NCBI RefSeq assembly: GCF_000282375.1
Contig: NZ_AKJK01000049.1
Coordinates: forward strand, 85,599 to 149,598
Reading direction: 5' to 3'
DNA from: Pseudomonas sp. GM50
Lineage (GTDB): Bacteria; Pseudomonadota; Gammaproteobacteria; Pseudomonadales; Pseudomonadaceae
DNA: 64,000 nt
Made by a program: the position numbers and the translations under genes. This document shows positions 35,427 to 44,760 of the stretch, in pieces (positions within the stretch are counted from its first letter, which is position 1; every line of letters starts with the position of its first letter). Under the pieces are notes generated by a model. The model ran no database searches, was not told the DNA's origin, and saw only the letters and a program-made list of their open reading frames with translations.

Positions 35427-36068
35427 TTACTTGCCCAACTTACGCAACTCATCCGACTCGACAATCCGCACGCCATCCTGCTCTTCCAGCGCCAGGCGCC
35501 ACATGGCGCGGGCCAGTTGGCAGGCTTCGATGCCGTGGTACTTGCCCGGAATCAATTTCGACAACGGGCCGGCAACCCGCTCGCCCAGTCGCGGCTCGAC
35601 GCGATCGCCCAGCAACAGCGAAGGCCGGCAAATGGTCAGCTGCGGCCAATTCTGCGCGCGCAATGCGTGTTCCATCTCGCCTTTGACCCGGTTGTAGAAA
35701 ATCGAGGATCTGCGATCGGCTCCCAAGGCGCTGATCACGATCAAGTGCCGTGCGCCCATTTCCCGTGCACGTTTGGCGAAGGCCACGACCATGTCCAGGT
35801 CCACTGCGCGAAACGCTTGCTCGGAGCCGGCCTGTTTGATCGTGGTGCCGAGGCAGCAGTAGGCAATGTCGACGCGACCGTTCAATTGCGGCAAAAACAC
35901 CGCCGGGTCGCCGACCGGGTTTTCCAGGTGAGGATGCTCGGCCAATGGCCGGCGTGAGGGGGCTAATACCCGTGTAATCGTTGGCTCGTTGAGCAGGCGG
36001 TCAAGCAAATGTTCACCGGTTAACCCGGTAGCTCCGGCAAGCAATACATGCTGAGGCGTCAAGTACAT
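35427..36068 (-). CDS. NAD(P)-binding oxidoreductase (short atypical SDR)
   Basis: The 213-residue protein has the N-terminal dinucleotide motif [19 protein letters not shown], with the GATGxxG pattern of atypical short-chain dehydrogenases, then [31 protein letters not shown] and [12 protein letters not shown], resembling the human HTATIP2/YwnB group. The YxxxK pair (Tyr and Lys in FYNRVKGE) is present. Substrate unknown. It is 27 bp downstream of the MORN-C13 lipoprotein gene on the same strand and may share its transcript. Confidence 0.85.
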   Translation of the reverse strand: MYLTPQHVLLAGATGLTGEHLLDRLLNEPTITRVLAPSRRPLAEHPHLENPVGDPAVFLPQLNGRVDIAYCCLGTTIKQAGSEQAFRAVDLDMVVAFAKRAREMGARHLIVISALGADRRSSIFYNRVKGEMEHALRAQNWPQLTICRPSLLLGDRVEPRLGERVAGPLSKLIPGKYHGIEACQLARAMWRLALEEQDGVRIVESDELRKLGK

Positions 36069-36095
36069 AGTAATTCCCCCTTGATACTATTCAGC

Positions 36096-37811
36096 TTAGT
36101 TGCTCTTTTCATCCTTGCTGATAGAGACACTTTGCAGTGCCTTTCGTGCCTGTTGTTTGCGTAACGATTGCCAGTGGGCGAGAACGGTTTTCGGCGCCCA
36201 GATTTGCGGCTCGGAGGCTTCGAAATTGTCGGCCAGTTCACGCTCGGCCACGGTGGCCCTGGCCAGTTTGAAGGCTTGCTCCAGATCGTCGGTCTGGTTC
36301 AGCGCCTGGGCGAACAGCGCGTCGCCGAAATAAGTGAAGTTGGCTTCCTCCGAACACCCGAAGGACACTCGATCGGCGCGCGAGGCGGTCATGATCAGGG
36401 TGCGTTCGTCCTTGAGGGCGGGGATGAAGCCGCCGGAATAGCAGGATGAAATCACGATGATCTTGTCACGCTTCTTCAGGGGCGCGAGGACGGCGGCGAG
36501 CTCGTCGGCCGGCAGGTCGGCCAGCTCCATGCGGGGCTGGTCGAGCACCAGTTCGTGTTCACTGGAGCCATGGCTGGTCAGATAAATGAACAGCAAGTCT
36601 TCCGGGCCGCTGCGCTCGGCCAGGGTCTGGGCGGCGCGGCGCAGGTTCTCCCGGGTGGCCATCGGCCGGTCGCCGAGGTGATCGCGATGGTTGACCAGGC
36701 GGATCTGGCCGAAGGCGCCGAAACGGCTGGCGAGCATGTTGGCGACGTAGTCGGACTCGCGCAGGAACACGCTCTGCTTGCCGTCGCCGCCCAGGGTCAA
36801 GGTGTACAGTTCGACCGCTGGGGTCGAGGCCGGGACGTTGGCCAATGCATCGTCGAGCAAGCGCCCCTGAGCCAGCAAGCCGAGTTCGAGAGGGTCGGGC
36901 AGCAGCTTGCCGTCGGCGTCGCGCACGCGCTGACTATTGACCCAGGTGCCGCTCTGCACGGTGCCATCGGTCAACACCAAAGTACCTTGGCCCTGATAGT
37001 TGTCGCCGTCGAACTGGCCAATGTAGAAACTGCCATCGGCCAGGTTCAAGCGACCTTGACCGGTGAAACGCCAGTCGCTGAACTGACCGATGTAGTGACT
37101 GCCGTCGGCGCCGATCAACTCGCCCTTGCCGCTGAGCACGCCTTCCTTGAAGTGACCGAGCCAGACATCGCCATCGGCGTTCTCGTAGCGGCCCTTGCCG
37201 TGCAGTTGATTGTTCTTGAAGCCGCCGACATAGATATCGCCATCGGCGCTGTTGAAGGTGCCATTGCCTTCCAGCTGACCGTCGGCGAAATGCCCGGTGA
37301 ACAGATTGCCGCTGGCATCGCTGCGCTGGCCTTCGCCGTTGGGTTTGCCGTGGGCGAATTGACCTTGGTACTGGCTGCCGTCTTCGAGTTCCAGACGACC
37401 GAGCCCTGAGTATTGATCGGCCTTGAATTCGCCGCGGTAGGTCATGGCGTTTTCTTTGAGAGTACCTTCGCCGTCGCGTCTACCCGCCTTGAAACCGCCG
37501 GTATAGCTGCTGCCAGTGGTGGTCAGGGTGCCTTGGCCATCGAATAGCCCTTGCTGGAATTGCCCGCGATAGACCTCGCCGTTGCTGCCATGCCATTCGC
37601 CCTGGCCATGCCATTGGCCTTTGTCGAACTGGCCGGCGTACCAGCTGCCGTTCGGGTAATCGATGCGGCCCTCGCCTTGCAGCAAGCCATTGACCAGGTC
37701 ACCGCGATAGCGTCCGCCGTCCGGCAGGCGGGCATCGGGGGGCAGCAGCGATTCGCCATCGCCGCAAGCGGTGAGCAACAGGGTCAGAGCAAGGAGTGCA
37801 AGTGGGCGCAT
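36096..37811 (-). CDS. MORN-repeat lipoprotein with C13 (legumain/caspase-like) protease domain
   Basis: A 571-residue chimera. The signal peptide ends in the lipobox LLTAC (Cys16), so it should be lipid-anchored. Residues about 33-290 are some eleven MORN repeats of the form YxGxFxxGxxxGxG. Residues about 335-540 match C13 peptidases: DLLFIYLTSHGSSEHELVL with His414, and KIIVISSCYSGGFIPALKD with Cys457, the expected catalytic pair. A lysine-rich tail follows. MORN repeats often bind phospholipid or act as spacers; here they may hold the protease at an envelope surface. The substrate is unknown. It is followed by the oxidoreductase gene and preceded by a 110-bp gap to maoC. Confidence 0.85.
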   Translation of the reverse strand: MRPLALLALTLLLTACGDGESLLPPDARLPDGGRYRGDLVNGLLQGEGRIDYPNGSWYAGQFDKGQWHGQGEWHGSNGEVYRGQFQQGLFDGQGTLTTTGSSYTGGFKAGRRDGEGTLKENAMTYRGEFKADQYSGLGRLELEDGSQYQGQFAHGKPNGEGQRSDASGNLFTGHFADGQLEGNGTFNSADGDIYVGGFKNNQLHGKGRYENADGDVWLGHFKEGVLSGKGELIGADGSHYIGQFSDWRFTGQGRLNLADGSFYIGQFDGDNYQGQGTLVLTDGTVQSGTWVNSQRVRDADGKLLPDPLELGLLAQGRLLDDALANVPASTPAVELYTLTLGGDGKQSVFLRESDYVANMLASRFGAFGQIRLVNHRDHLGDRPMATRENLRRAAQTLAERSGPEDLLFIYLTSHGSSEHELVLDQPRMELADLPADELAAVLAPLKKRDKIIVISSCYSGGFIPALKDERTLIMTASRADRVSFGCSEEANFTYFGDALFAQALNQTDDLEQAFKLARATVAERELADNFEASEPQIWAPKTVLAHWQSLRKQQARKALQSVSISKDEKSN

Positions 37812-37925
37812 AGCGGGATCCGGGCAATTAGGCGACCGAGTATGCCGCAGCTATGTGTCGCATTTATAGAGACACGGCACAGACACGGCGCGAAACAGCG
37901 TGAGCTGCTTCGCATCCGGGATGCT

Positions 37926-38381
37926 TTACACGAAGCAGAGGGACAGTGGCTCGGCGATATAAGCCGGTTTGTCCGACCCTTCGATTTCAAGCGTGGCGGT
38001 GGCCTTGAGCAGCCATTGGCCGGGTTTCTTCTCGATGACCTCGTTCATGTCGACCTTGAGTCGCACCCTGGAATTGACCTTCACAGGCTGGATGAAACGA
38101 ACGCTGTCCAGGCCGTAGTTGACCACCATCTTCGCGCCTTCAGGCAGGATGAGGATGTCTTCCATCAGTTTGGGGATCAGTGACAACGACAGGAAACCAT
38201 GGGCGATGGTGCTGCCAAAAGGGGTTTGCGCGGCTTTGACCGGGTCGACGTGGATGAACTGGTAATCACCTGTGGCTTCTGCGAACAGGTTGATGCGTTC
38301 CTGGTCGATGGTGAGCCATTCGGAACGTCCGAGTTCCTTGCCGACATAATCTTTGAGCTCTGCAACTGGAACATAGGGCAT
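37926..38381 (-). CDS. MaoC family (R)-specific enoyl-CoA hydratase-like dehydratase
   Basis: The 151-residue single hot-dog domain carries the hydratase motif LFAEATGDYQFIHVDPVKA, with the Asp and His that activate water, and the GSTIAHGFLSLSLIP block that follows it. Relatives hydrate enoyl-CoA or enoyl-thioesters in fatty acid or polyhydroxyalkanoate metabolism. The substrate here is not known. It is a single gene divergent from the cidA pair. Confidence 0.9.
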   Translation of the reverse strand: MPYVPVAELKDYVGKELGRSEWLTIDQERINLFAEATGDYQFIHVDPVKAAQTPFGSTIAHGFLSLSLIPKLMEDILILPEGAKMVVNYGLDSVRFIQPVKVNSRVRLKVDMNEVIEKKPGQWLLKATATLEIEGSDKPAYIAEPLSLCFV

Positions 38382-38574
38382 TGAGACTCTCCTTGGGTCA
38401 TCGGTTTTATAGTTTTCGGGTGGGGGGATTTGACCTCCCTGCGAACCACTTTAGATCAACATGGCAAATTGCTCCGGTCAACTATCCATGCTTTTGGCGA
38501 ATGCCGATTCATAGCGTTGGCATGCTTATAATGCCGGGCCCCTTCTTTGTGGGGAACGCGCGCGGGAGGTGTGG

Positions 38575-38937
38575 ATGTTGTTACGTGGCCTGACCTGGCT
38601 GGTGCTGTTTCAATTGCTCGGCACCGCCCTCAATCATCTGTTTTTGCCGGTACTGCCGGGGCCGATCATTGGTCTATTGCTGCTGCTGGGATATTTGATT
38701 ATCCGCGGTCAAGTCGGTGAACCCCTGAACCTCGCGGCCAGCAGCTTGTTGCGTTACCTGCCGTTGCTGCTGGTGCCGCCGGCCGTGGGCGTGATGGTTT
38801 ACGCCGCCGACATTGCCGCGGATTTCTGGGCGATCACCGGTGCGCTGGTGCTGTCGCTGCTGTTGTCGATGGCCTTCGCCGGCGTCTTGATGCAGCGCAT
38901 GGTCAAGCCTCACGCTGATCATGAGGACGGCCAATGA
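38575..38937 (+). CDS. CidA/LrgA family membrane protein
   Basis: A 120-residue inner-membrane protein with four hydrophobic segments and the holin-like LrgA motif LFLPVLPGPIIGLLLLLGYL. The ATG at 38575 follows GGGAGG at 6-bp spacing; the GTG two codons earlier does not fit. It overlaps its partner lrgB-like gene by 4 bp. In Gram-positive bacteria such pairs affect lysis and murein hydrolase activity, and related pairs transport small organic acids. The role here is unknown. Confidence 0.88.
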   Translation: MLLRGLTWLVLFQLLGTALNHLFLPVLPGPIIGLLLLLGYLIIRGQVGEPLNLAASSLLRYLPLLLVPPAVGVMVYAADIAADFWAITGALVLSLLLSMAFAGVLMQRMVKPHADHEDGQ

Positions 38938-39650
38938 TTTTCGATTGGCACGGCGCCTGGGCGTCGGTGATTCATCATCCATTGTTCGGTATTGGCATTA
39001 CGTTGGGCGCGTATCAATTGGTGCTGGCAGCCTTTGAGAAAACCCGTTGGGTTTTTCTGCAACCGGTACTGGTCTCCATGTTGCTGGTCATCGCTGTACT
39101 GGTCGGTTGCGGTCTGAGTTACGCCGAATACCGCAAGAGCACCGAGATCCTCAGCATCTTGCTCGGGCCGGCCACTGTTGCGCTGGCGGTGCCGCTGTAC
39201 CTCAACCTGCGACGGATCCGGCAGTTGTTCTGGCCGATATTTACTACGCTGGTGATAGGTGGTGTAGTCGCCACGGGCATGGGGGTGTTGCTGGGCTGGT
39301 GGTTCGGCGCCGAACACATGATCCTGATGACCATGGCACCCAAATCGGTTACCTCGCCGATTGCCATGCTGGTGGCGGAGCAGATTGGTGGTGTCGCGGC
39401 GTTGGCGGCGGTGTTCGTGTTGATTACCGGAGTGATCGGGGCGATCTTCGGGCCGAGTCTTTTGACCCGCCTCGGTGTCCACAGCCCAGAGGCCCGTGGC
39501 ATGGCCCTGGGCATGACCGCCCACGCCGTCGGCACTTCGGTGGCCTTGCAGGAAAGTGAAGAGTGCGGTGCCTTTGCGGCACTGGCGATGAGTCTGATGG
39601 GCGTGGCCACGGCGGTGTTCCTGCCGTTGGCGGTGTCGATGGTGGTGTAA
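38934..39650 (+). CDS. LrgB/CidB family membrane protein
   Basis: A 238-residue membrane protein with about seven hydrophobic segments. Visible LrgB signatures are LLGPATVALAVPLYLNLRRI, APKSVTSPIAMLVAEQIGG and HSPEARGMALGMTAHAVGTS, the last close to the family's conserved pore region. It is translationally coupled to the CidA-like gene and together they form the two-part membrane system. Confidence 0.92.
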   Translation: MIFDWHGAWASVIHHPLFGIGITLGAYQLVLAAFEKTRWVFLQPVLVSMLLVIAVLVGCGLSYAEYRKSTEILSILLGPATVALAVPLYLNLRRIRQLFWPIFTTLVIGGVVATGMGVLLGWWFGAEHMILMTMAPKSVTSPIAMLVAEQIGGVAALAAVFVLITGVIGAIFGPSLLTRLGVHSPEARGMALGMTAHAVGTSVALQESEECGAFAALAMSLMGVATAVFLPLAVSMVV

Positions 39651-39660
39651 GGAAATGTCT

Positions 39661-40251
39661 ATGAGTCTGCCGCTTTTTCCGCTGAACACGGTGTTGTTTC
39701 CGGATTGCATCCTCGACTTGCAGATATTCGAGGCGCGCTACCTGGACATGATCGGTCGCTGCATGAAACAGGGCGGCGGCTTCGGCGTGGTGTGCATCCT
39801 CGACGGCGAAGAAGTCGGCATCGCCCCCGAAGGCTATGCACGAGTGGGGTGCGAGGCGCTGATCACCGACTTCCACCAGCAGGACAATGGCCTGCTGGGC
39901 ATTCGGGTGAAGGGCGGGCGGCGTTTCCATGTTGTGCGCACCGAGGTGCAGCGCGACCAGTTGATCGTTGCCGACGTCGAGTGGCTGGAAGACGAGCCCG
40001 AGCAACCGCTACAGGATGAGGATGCCGACCTGGTCGCGCTGCTCAGGGCTTTGGCGGAACACCCGATGGTCGAAGCGCTGAGCATGGGCACCGAAGCGAC
40101 GGGGCAACAGTCCCTGGCCAACCAGTTGGCCTACCTGTTGCCGTTTGCTGAAGTGGACAAGATAGACCTGCTGCAACTTGATGATCCGCAGCAGCGCCTG
40201 GATGCGATTCAGGCGTTGCTGGATGAGTTGCAGGGTGAGTTGTTTACCTGA
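39661..40251 (+). CDS. Stand-alone LON substrate-binding domain protein
   Basis: The 196 residues from the ATG at 39661 (AAGGA seven bases upstream; another ATG 6 bp earlier is too close) match the N-terminal domain of Lon protease: LPLFPLNTVLFPDCILDLQI, FEARYLDMIG and VGCEALITDF. There is no AAA or protease domain, so it is not a protease. Such YcbG-like proteins may act as adaptors. It lies 10 bp after lrgB and may be cotranscribed. Confidence 0.88.
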   Translation: MSLPLFPLNTVLFPDCILDLQIFEARYLDMIGRCMKQGGGFGVVCILDGEEVGIAPEGYARVGCEALITDFHQQDNGLLGIRVKGGRRFHVVRTEVQRDQLIVADVEWLEDEPEQPLQDEDADLVALLRALAEHPMVEALSMGTEATGQQSLANQLAYLLPFAEVDKIDLLQLDDPQQRLDAIQALLDELQGELFT

Positions 40252-40258
40252 CGTGCGC

Positions 40259-40337
40259 TAAAAGATCGCAGCCTGCGGCAGCTCCTACATCAAATTGGCG
40301 TACCCCCTGTAGGAGCTGCCGAAGGCTGCGATCTTTT
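40259..40337. repeat. REPIN (AAAGATCGCAGCCTTCGGCA class)
   Basis: Inverted arms AAAGATCGCAGCCTGCGGCA and complement close on a short centre in the convergent gap between the Lon-domain gene and the DedA-PAP2 gene. One partial relative is seen at 20751. Confidence 0.9.
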
Positions 40338-40344
40338 GATCTTT

Positions 40345-41661
40345 TCAGTACGCGTATCTCAACATCGCATGCGGCATGTGCCGCAACACAAAGAAACCGA
40401 ACAACGCCACCAACGACGGCAGTACCAGCCACCAGATTTTCGGCGGCATGGCGTTGAGCGAAGTCTGGCGTTGAGTCAGCCAAAGACTCGCCGCACACAC
40501 GCACGCCGCCAACATCGCGCCGGCCAGTACATCGGTCGGCCAGTGCGCGCCCAGGTACACCCGTGACAAGGCAATCATCAGCGCCGGCAAGCAGCCCACC
40601 AATAACCAGGTCAGGCGCATGCGCGGCGGTTGTCCGCGACCGGCCAGCACCGCGAGCGTCAAGAACAATGCGAAAGAGCCCGAGGCATGGCCGCTGGGCA
40701 TGCTGTAGCTGGTCAGTGGATCACTCAGCACTTCCGGGCGCACACGGGCGAAAAAGTGCTTGGTCGCGGTGTTGCCCAGCGCGGTGAACAGCAAGGTGCC
40801 GCCGGCGAAGAGCGCGTGTCGCCATTGTCGTGTCAGCAACAGCAAGACGGTCAGCAGCGCGCTGAGCATAAACATGTTGCGGAATTCACCGATCAGCGTG
40901 AACACCACGGCCACTTCATCGAGCAGCGGGCTGCGGTGTTCCTGTATCAGGGTCATCAATCCTTGGTCGAGGGCGGTCAGGTGCGGGTAGCCGATGAACA
41001 GGCCGATCAGGATCAACAGGCTCATGCTGCTGATCCAGATGGTCGCCCGGCGATGGCGGCGCAGGCTGCTGTTTGCGCTCAGACCGACCATCACCGCAAT
41101 GCTGCCGGCGACAATCCCGGCTTCAGGCCAGAAACCTTCCGGCAATGGCAGGCGAATCGCCGCCCCGGTGGCCCAGCCCGGCAGGAGATAGGCGAGGCTC
41201 CAGCCCGCGGCAGCCAACAGGCTGACGACGGCGAAGCGCGGGAAGGGCATGTCGCACATCCCGGCAACCATCGGTAGCATCGGCCGCAAGGGGCCGATAA
41301 AGCGGCCGACCAACAGGCTGGCGATGCCATAACGCTGGAAATACGCCTCAGCCCCGGCCATCCATTCCGGATGATGGCGCAACCCTGGCAGGCGACGGAT
41401 GTTCTGGTGGAAATGTCGTCCTAAAAAGTACGAAACGATGTCGCCCAGCACGCCGCCGAGGAAACCCAGTAGCAGCGTTTCACCCAATGACAACGCGCCA
41501 CTGCCGGCCAGCACCGCCACGGCAAACAACAAGACTGTGCCGGGCACGATCAGCCCGGCAATCGCCAGGCATTCAATGCAAGCCACAATGAACACTGCCG
41601 CGGCCAACCACTGCGGATTGACCGTCAGCCAACCGGTCACGCTATCGAGCCATGGGCCCAT
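40345..41661 (-). CDS. DedA-PAP2 fusion membrane protein
   Basis: A 438-residue integral membrane protein fused from two families. Residues 1-200 are DedA-like (CIECLAIAGLIVPGTVLLFA, GGVLGDIVSYFLGRHF, VGRFIGPLRPMLPMVAGM). The C-terminal half is a PAP2 phosphatase with the three motifs KHFFARVRPE, SMPSGHASGSFAL and SRVYLGAHWPTDVLAG. This supports hydrolysis of a lipid phosphate such as undecaprenyl pyrophosphate, possibly linked to flipping of the carrier by the DedA part. That coupling is inference; similar fusions exist in other bacteria. Confidence 0.9.
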   Translation of the reverse strand: MGPWLDSVTGWLTVNPQWLAAAVFIVACIECLAIAGLIVPGTVLLFAVAVLAGSGALSLGETLLLGFLGGVLGDIVSYFLGRHFHQNIRRLPGLRHHPEWMAGAEAYFQRYGIASLLVGRFIGPLRPMLPMVAGMCDMPFPRFAVVSLLAAAGWSLAYLLPGWATGAAIRLPLPEGFWPEAGIVAGSIAVMVGLSANSSLRRHRRATIWISSMSLLILIGLFIGYPHLTALDQGLMTLIQEHRSPLLDEVAVVFTLIGEFRNMFMLSALLTVLLLLTRQWRHALFAGGTLLFTALGNTATKHFFARVRPEVLSDPLTSYSMPSGHASGSFALFLTLAVLAGRGQPPRMRLTWLLVGCLPALMIALSRVYLGAHWPTDVLAGAMLAACVCAASLWLTQRQTSLNAMPPKIWWLVLPSLVALFGFFVLRHMPHAMLRYAY

Positions 41662-41732
41662 AAAAACAACTCCATCAAATAATCAATTGGCCTCAAGGGA
41701 CAAACGCAATCTTCACAACACCACAGATTTCA

Positions 41733-41823
41733 TGTGGGAGCGGGCTTGCTCGCGAAGGCGGAGTGTCAGACGGCTCTAATATCGACTGAAACGGCCCCTT
41801 CGCGAGCAAGCCCGCTCCCACAC
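41733..41823. repeat. REPIN (TGTGGGAGCGGGCTTGCTCG class)
   Basis: Inverted arms TGTGGGAGCGGGCTTGCTCG and complement with a central spacer, between mpg and the DedA-PAP2 gene. Confidence 0.9.
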
Positions 41824-41837
41824 TGGATTTTCATCGT

Positions 41838-42536
41838 TCACGTCAGCAAAAAATAATCGCGCCCTTCGACTTGCCCCCGGCGCAGCGGGTTACGCGTGCA
41901 GTAAGGCGCATAAGCCGCATCAACAAAGCGGTACATCAAGTGTTCGTCGCGCCCGTGGGGAATGCCCAGGCGTGTGGTCTGGATGATGTGGCCGGGCGCT
42001 GGCCCGACATCTTCCACCAGTAGCACTTCATGGTCGAAGCGTTTGGCGTCCCAGACTGGCACCTTCAGCCCCAGCGCCTTGCAAAGCAGCGTCTGCCCGG
42101 CACACAGCTTTTGCGAGGGGCGAGGGCCGCCCCGGGCATCGGGATTGTTCAATAGCATTTGCGCCAGGCTCGCCGGCCCGCTCAGTTCGTCGACCCATGG
42201 ATAGGCGGATTTGATCAACACTGCGTTGCCGGGCCCCTGAGCGCTGAAGTTCAACGAATCGCCGCCGCGGGCGTAATACATATAGATGTGGCCGCCATCC
42301 AGAAACAAAGCCTTACGCTTTTCTGTGTAGCCAAGGGAGGCGTGGCTGCCTTTTTCTTCACAGTAATAGGCTTCGGTCTCGATGATCCGGGCACTGAGCC
42401 ACAGGTCGCCGACCTTATGGCGGATGATTTTGCCCAGTAAGTCCCGGGCCAGCGTTTGGGCGTCGCGGTCGAAAAATGCATCCGGCAGCCCCTTGGGCGG
42501 GGGCGTAGCGGACGCACGAACAGTCAGATTGGTCAT
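41838..42536 (-). CDS. mpg: DNA-3-methyladenine glycosylase (AAG/MPG type)
   Basis: Base-excision enzyme that removes alkylated purines. The 232 residues hold the AAG-family blocks DLLGKIIRHK, ARIIETEAYYCEEKGSHASLG (with the catalytic Glu), FLDGGHIYMYYARGG, NAVLIKSAYPW and PSQKLCAGQTLLCKALG. The C-terminus ends in TRNPLRRGQVEGRDYF. It is a single gene, divergent from proA across a 190-bp gap. Confidence 0.93.
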   Translation of the reverse strand: MTNLTVRASATPPPKGLPDAFFDRDAQTLARDLLGKIIRHKVGDLWLSARIIETEAYYCEEKGSHASLGYTEKRKALFLDGGHIYMYYARGGDSLNFSAQGPGNAVLIKSAYPWVDELSGPASLAQMLLNNPDARGGPRPSQKLCAGQTLLCKALGLKVPVWDAKRFDHEVLLVEDVGPAPGHIIQTTRLGIPHGRDEHLMYRFVDAAYAPYCTRNPLRRGQVEGRDYFLLT

Positions 42537-42725
42537 GATGAACAGCGTTTATCAGGGCTGATTGAGTCGTGATGATAACAATATGCAACTTAATCACGGC
42601 TGAACGTCGGCAAATTGCGCTCCATTTCGACCATCCGCCCGTCACCGCTGTTAGTCCCGGGACGCGACAGCTATAATCTGCCGCTTTACTCTTTACCAAG
42701 ACCTTAGCAAAGACCATTGCAGACC

Positions 42726-43997
42726 ATGACTGAGTCCGTTCTTGACTATATGACCCGCTTGGGTCGCGCCGCCCGCGAAGCTTCCCGCGTGATCGGCCGT
42801 GCCAGCACCGCGCAGAAAAACCGCGCATTGCAGGCGGCTGCCAATGCGCTGGACGCTGCACGCGCCGAACTGACGGCTGCCAATGAACTGGATTTGGCCG
42901 CCGGCCGCGCCAATGGTCTGGAGCCTGCTCTGCTGGAACGCCTGGCACTGACCCCGGAGCGCATCGACGGCATGATCGTCGGTTTGCGTCAGGTCGCGGC
43001 ACTGCCGGACCCGGTCGGTGCGATCCGCGACATGAGTTATCGCCCGTCTGGCATTCAGGTCGGCAAGATGCGCGTGCCATTGGGCGTGATCGGGATTATC
43101 TACGAATCTCGGCCGAACGTGACCATCGATGCCGCCAGCCTGTGCCTGAAGTCCGGCAATGCGACCATCCTGCGTGGCGGTTCCGAGGCGATTCATTCCA
43201 ACCGTGCCATTGCCGCCTGCATCCAGCGCGGCCTGGCCGAGGCCGATCTGCCGGCCGCCGTGGTGCAAGTGGTCGAAACCACCGACCGTGCGGCCGTCGG
43301 CGCGTTGATCACCATGCCGGAATACGTCGATGTCATCGTGCCCCGTGGTGGCCGTGGCCTGATCGAACGGGTCAGTCGCGATGCCCGCGTGCCCGTCATC
43401 AAGCACCTGGACGGCATCTGCCACGTCTACGTCAGTGCCCACGCCGATCTGCCGAAAGCCCAGCGCATTGCGTTCAATGCCAAGACTTACCGTTACGGTA
43501 TCTGTGGCGCCATGGAAACCCTGCTGGTGGATCAGGCAGTCGCCAATGAGTTCTTGCCGTCGATGGCTGCCCAGTTCCGCGAAAAAGGCGTCGAACTGCG
43601 TGGTTGCGAGCGCACCCGGGCAATCATCGAGGCCGTTGCGGCTACTGAAGATGACTGGCACACCGAATACCTGGCGCCGATCCTCTCGATCCGCGTGGTC
43701 GACGGTCTGGATCAGGCCATCGAGCACATTAACAAGTACGGCTCCCATCACACCGATTCGATCGTCAGCGAAAACCTGGCCGACACCCGGCGTTTCGTGG
43801 CTGAAGTCGATTCATCTTCGGTGATGATCAATACGCCGACGTGCTTTGCCGATGGCTTCGAATACGGATTGGGTGCCGAGATTGGCATTTCTACTGATAA
43901 GCTGCACGCCCGCGGCCCGGTGGGCCTCGAAGGGCTGACCTGCGAGAAGTACATCGTGGTCGGTGACGGTCAGTTGCGCGGCCAGGAGTCGCTCTGA
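42726..43997 (+). CDS. proA: Glutamate-5-semialdehyde dehydrogenase (gamma-glutamyl phosphate reductase)
   Basis: Second step of proline synthesis, NADPH-dependent reduction of glutamyl-5-phosphate. The ATG at 42726 gives 423 residues; a TTG 9 bp upstream is in frame but less likely. Family features are [53 protein letters not shown], and [15 protein letters not shown] with the catalytic Cys. [20 protein letters not shown] lies near the end. nadD follows within a few bases, so they are cotranscribed. Confidence 0.96.
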   Translation: MTESVLDYMTRLGRAAREASRVIGRASTAQKNRALQAAANALDAARAELTAANELDLAAGRANGLEPALLERLALTPERIDGMIVGLRQVAALPDPVGAIRDMSYRPSGIQVGKMRVPLGVIGIIYESRPNVTIDAASLCLKSGNATILRGGSEAIHSNRAIAACIQRGLAEADLPAAVVQVVETTDRAAVGALITMPEYVDVIVPRGGRGLIERVSRDARVPVIKHLDGICHVYVSAHADLPKAQRIAFNAKTYRYGICGAMETLLVDQAVANEFLPSMAAQFREKGVELRGCERTRAIIEAVAATEDDWHTEYLAPILSIRVVDGLDQAIEHINKYGSHHTDSIVSENLADTRRFVAEVDSSSVMINTPTCFADGFEYGLGAEIGISTDKLHARGPVGLEGLTCEKYIVVGDGQLRGQESL

Positions 43998-43998
43998 C

Positions 43999-44688
43999 TT
44001 GGGCGACTTCGACCCGTCAGCCCAGGTGACCGCCAGCGAGCCCCAGCCTCGACGCATTGGCGTGTTGGGCGGAACCTTCGACCCGGTGCACATCGGCCAT
44101 TTGCGCGGTGCGCTGGAAGTCGCCGAATCGCTGGCGCTCGACGAGTTGCGTCTGACACCCAGTGCCAGGCCGCCTCATCGCGGTACGCCGCAGGTGTCGG
44201 CGAAGGACCGTCTGGCGATGGTCAAGTGCGCGGTGGCCGGTGTGCCACCGTTGGTAGTGGACGCCCGCGAATTGCAGCGGGACAAACCGTCCTACACCAT
44301 CGACACCCTGGAACTGATGCGCGCCGAACTGGCCGCCCCAGACCAGGTTTTTCTACTTTTGGGCTGGGACGCATTTTGCGGCCTGCCCACTTGGCACCGC
44401 TGGGAAGAGTTGCTCCAGCATTGCCACATCCTGGTGCTGCAACGCCCGGATGCCGACAGCGAACCGCCGGATGCCTTGCGCAACCTGCTGGCAGCGCGCT
44501 CGGTGAGCGACCCGCTGGCCCTCAAAGGGCCGAGCGGACAGATTGCATTCGTCTGGCAGACGCCGCTCGCGGTATCCGCCACCCAGATCCGTCAACTGCT
44601 GGCCAGCGGTAAGTCGGTACGTTTCCTGGTGCCCGACGCGGTCCTGGCCTACATCGATGCGCACGGTCTCTACCGTGCGTCGAACTGA
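43999..44688 (+). CDS. nadD: Nicotinate-nucleotide adenylyltransferase
   Basis: Adenylates nicotinate mononucleotide in NAD synthesis. Family marks are [20 protein letters not shown] with the HxGH nucleotide-binding motif, [32 protein letters not shown], and the C-terminal [20 protein letters not shown], which is the ISxTxIR motif. The start is uncertain: a TTG at 43999 with AGGAG ten bases upstream gives 229 residues, and a GTG at 44026 gives 220, nearer the usual length. It follows proA immediately and precedes rsfS. Confidence 0.92.
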   Translation: MGDFDPSAQVTASEPQPRRIGVLGGTFDPVHIGHLRGALEVAESLALDELRLTPSARPPHRGTPQVSAKDRLAMVKCAVAGVPPLVVDARELQRDKPSYTIDTLELMRAELAAPDQVFLLLGWDAFCGLPTWHRWEELLQHCHILVLQRPDADSEPPDALRNLLAARSVSDPLALKGPSGQIAFVWQTPLAVSATQIRQLLASGKSVRFLVPDAVLAYIDAHGLYRASN

Positions 44689-44760
44689 AAAAGGGAGCGC
44701 TTCAAAACACGTGAACGCGTGTACCGAAGCGCCCGAACATACGAGCAAAACGAGTTTTAT

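Noticed and set aside
39661..40251. Lon protease
   Set aside because: Only the N-terminal substrate-binding domain is present; there is no ATPase or Ser-Lys protease domain and no frameshifted continuation.
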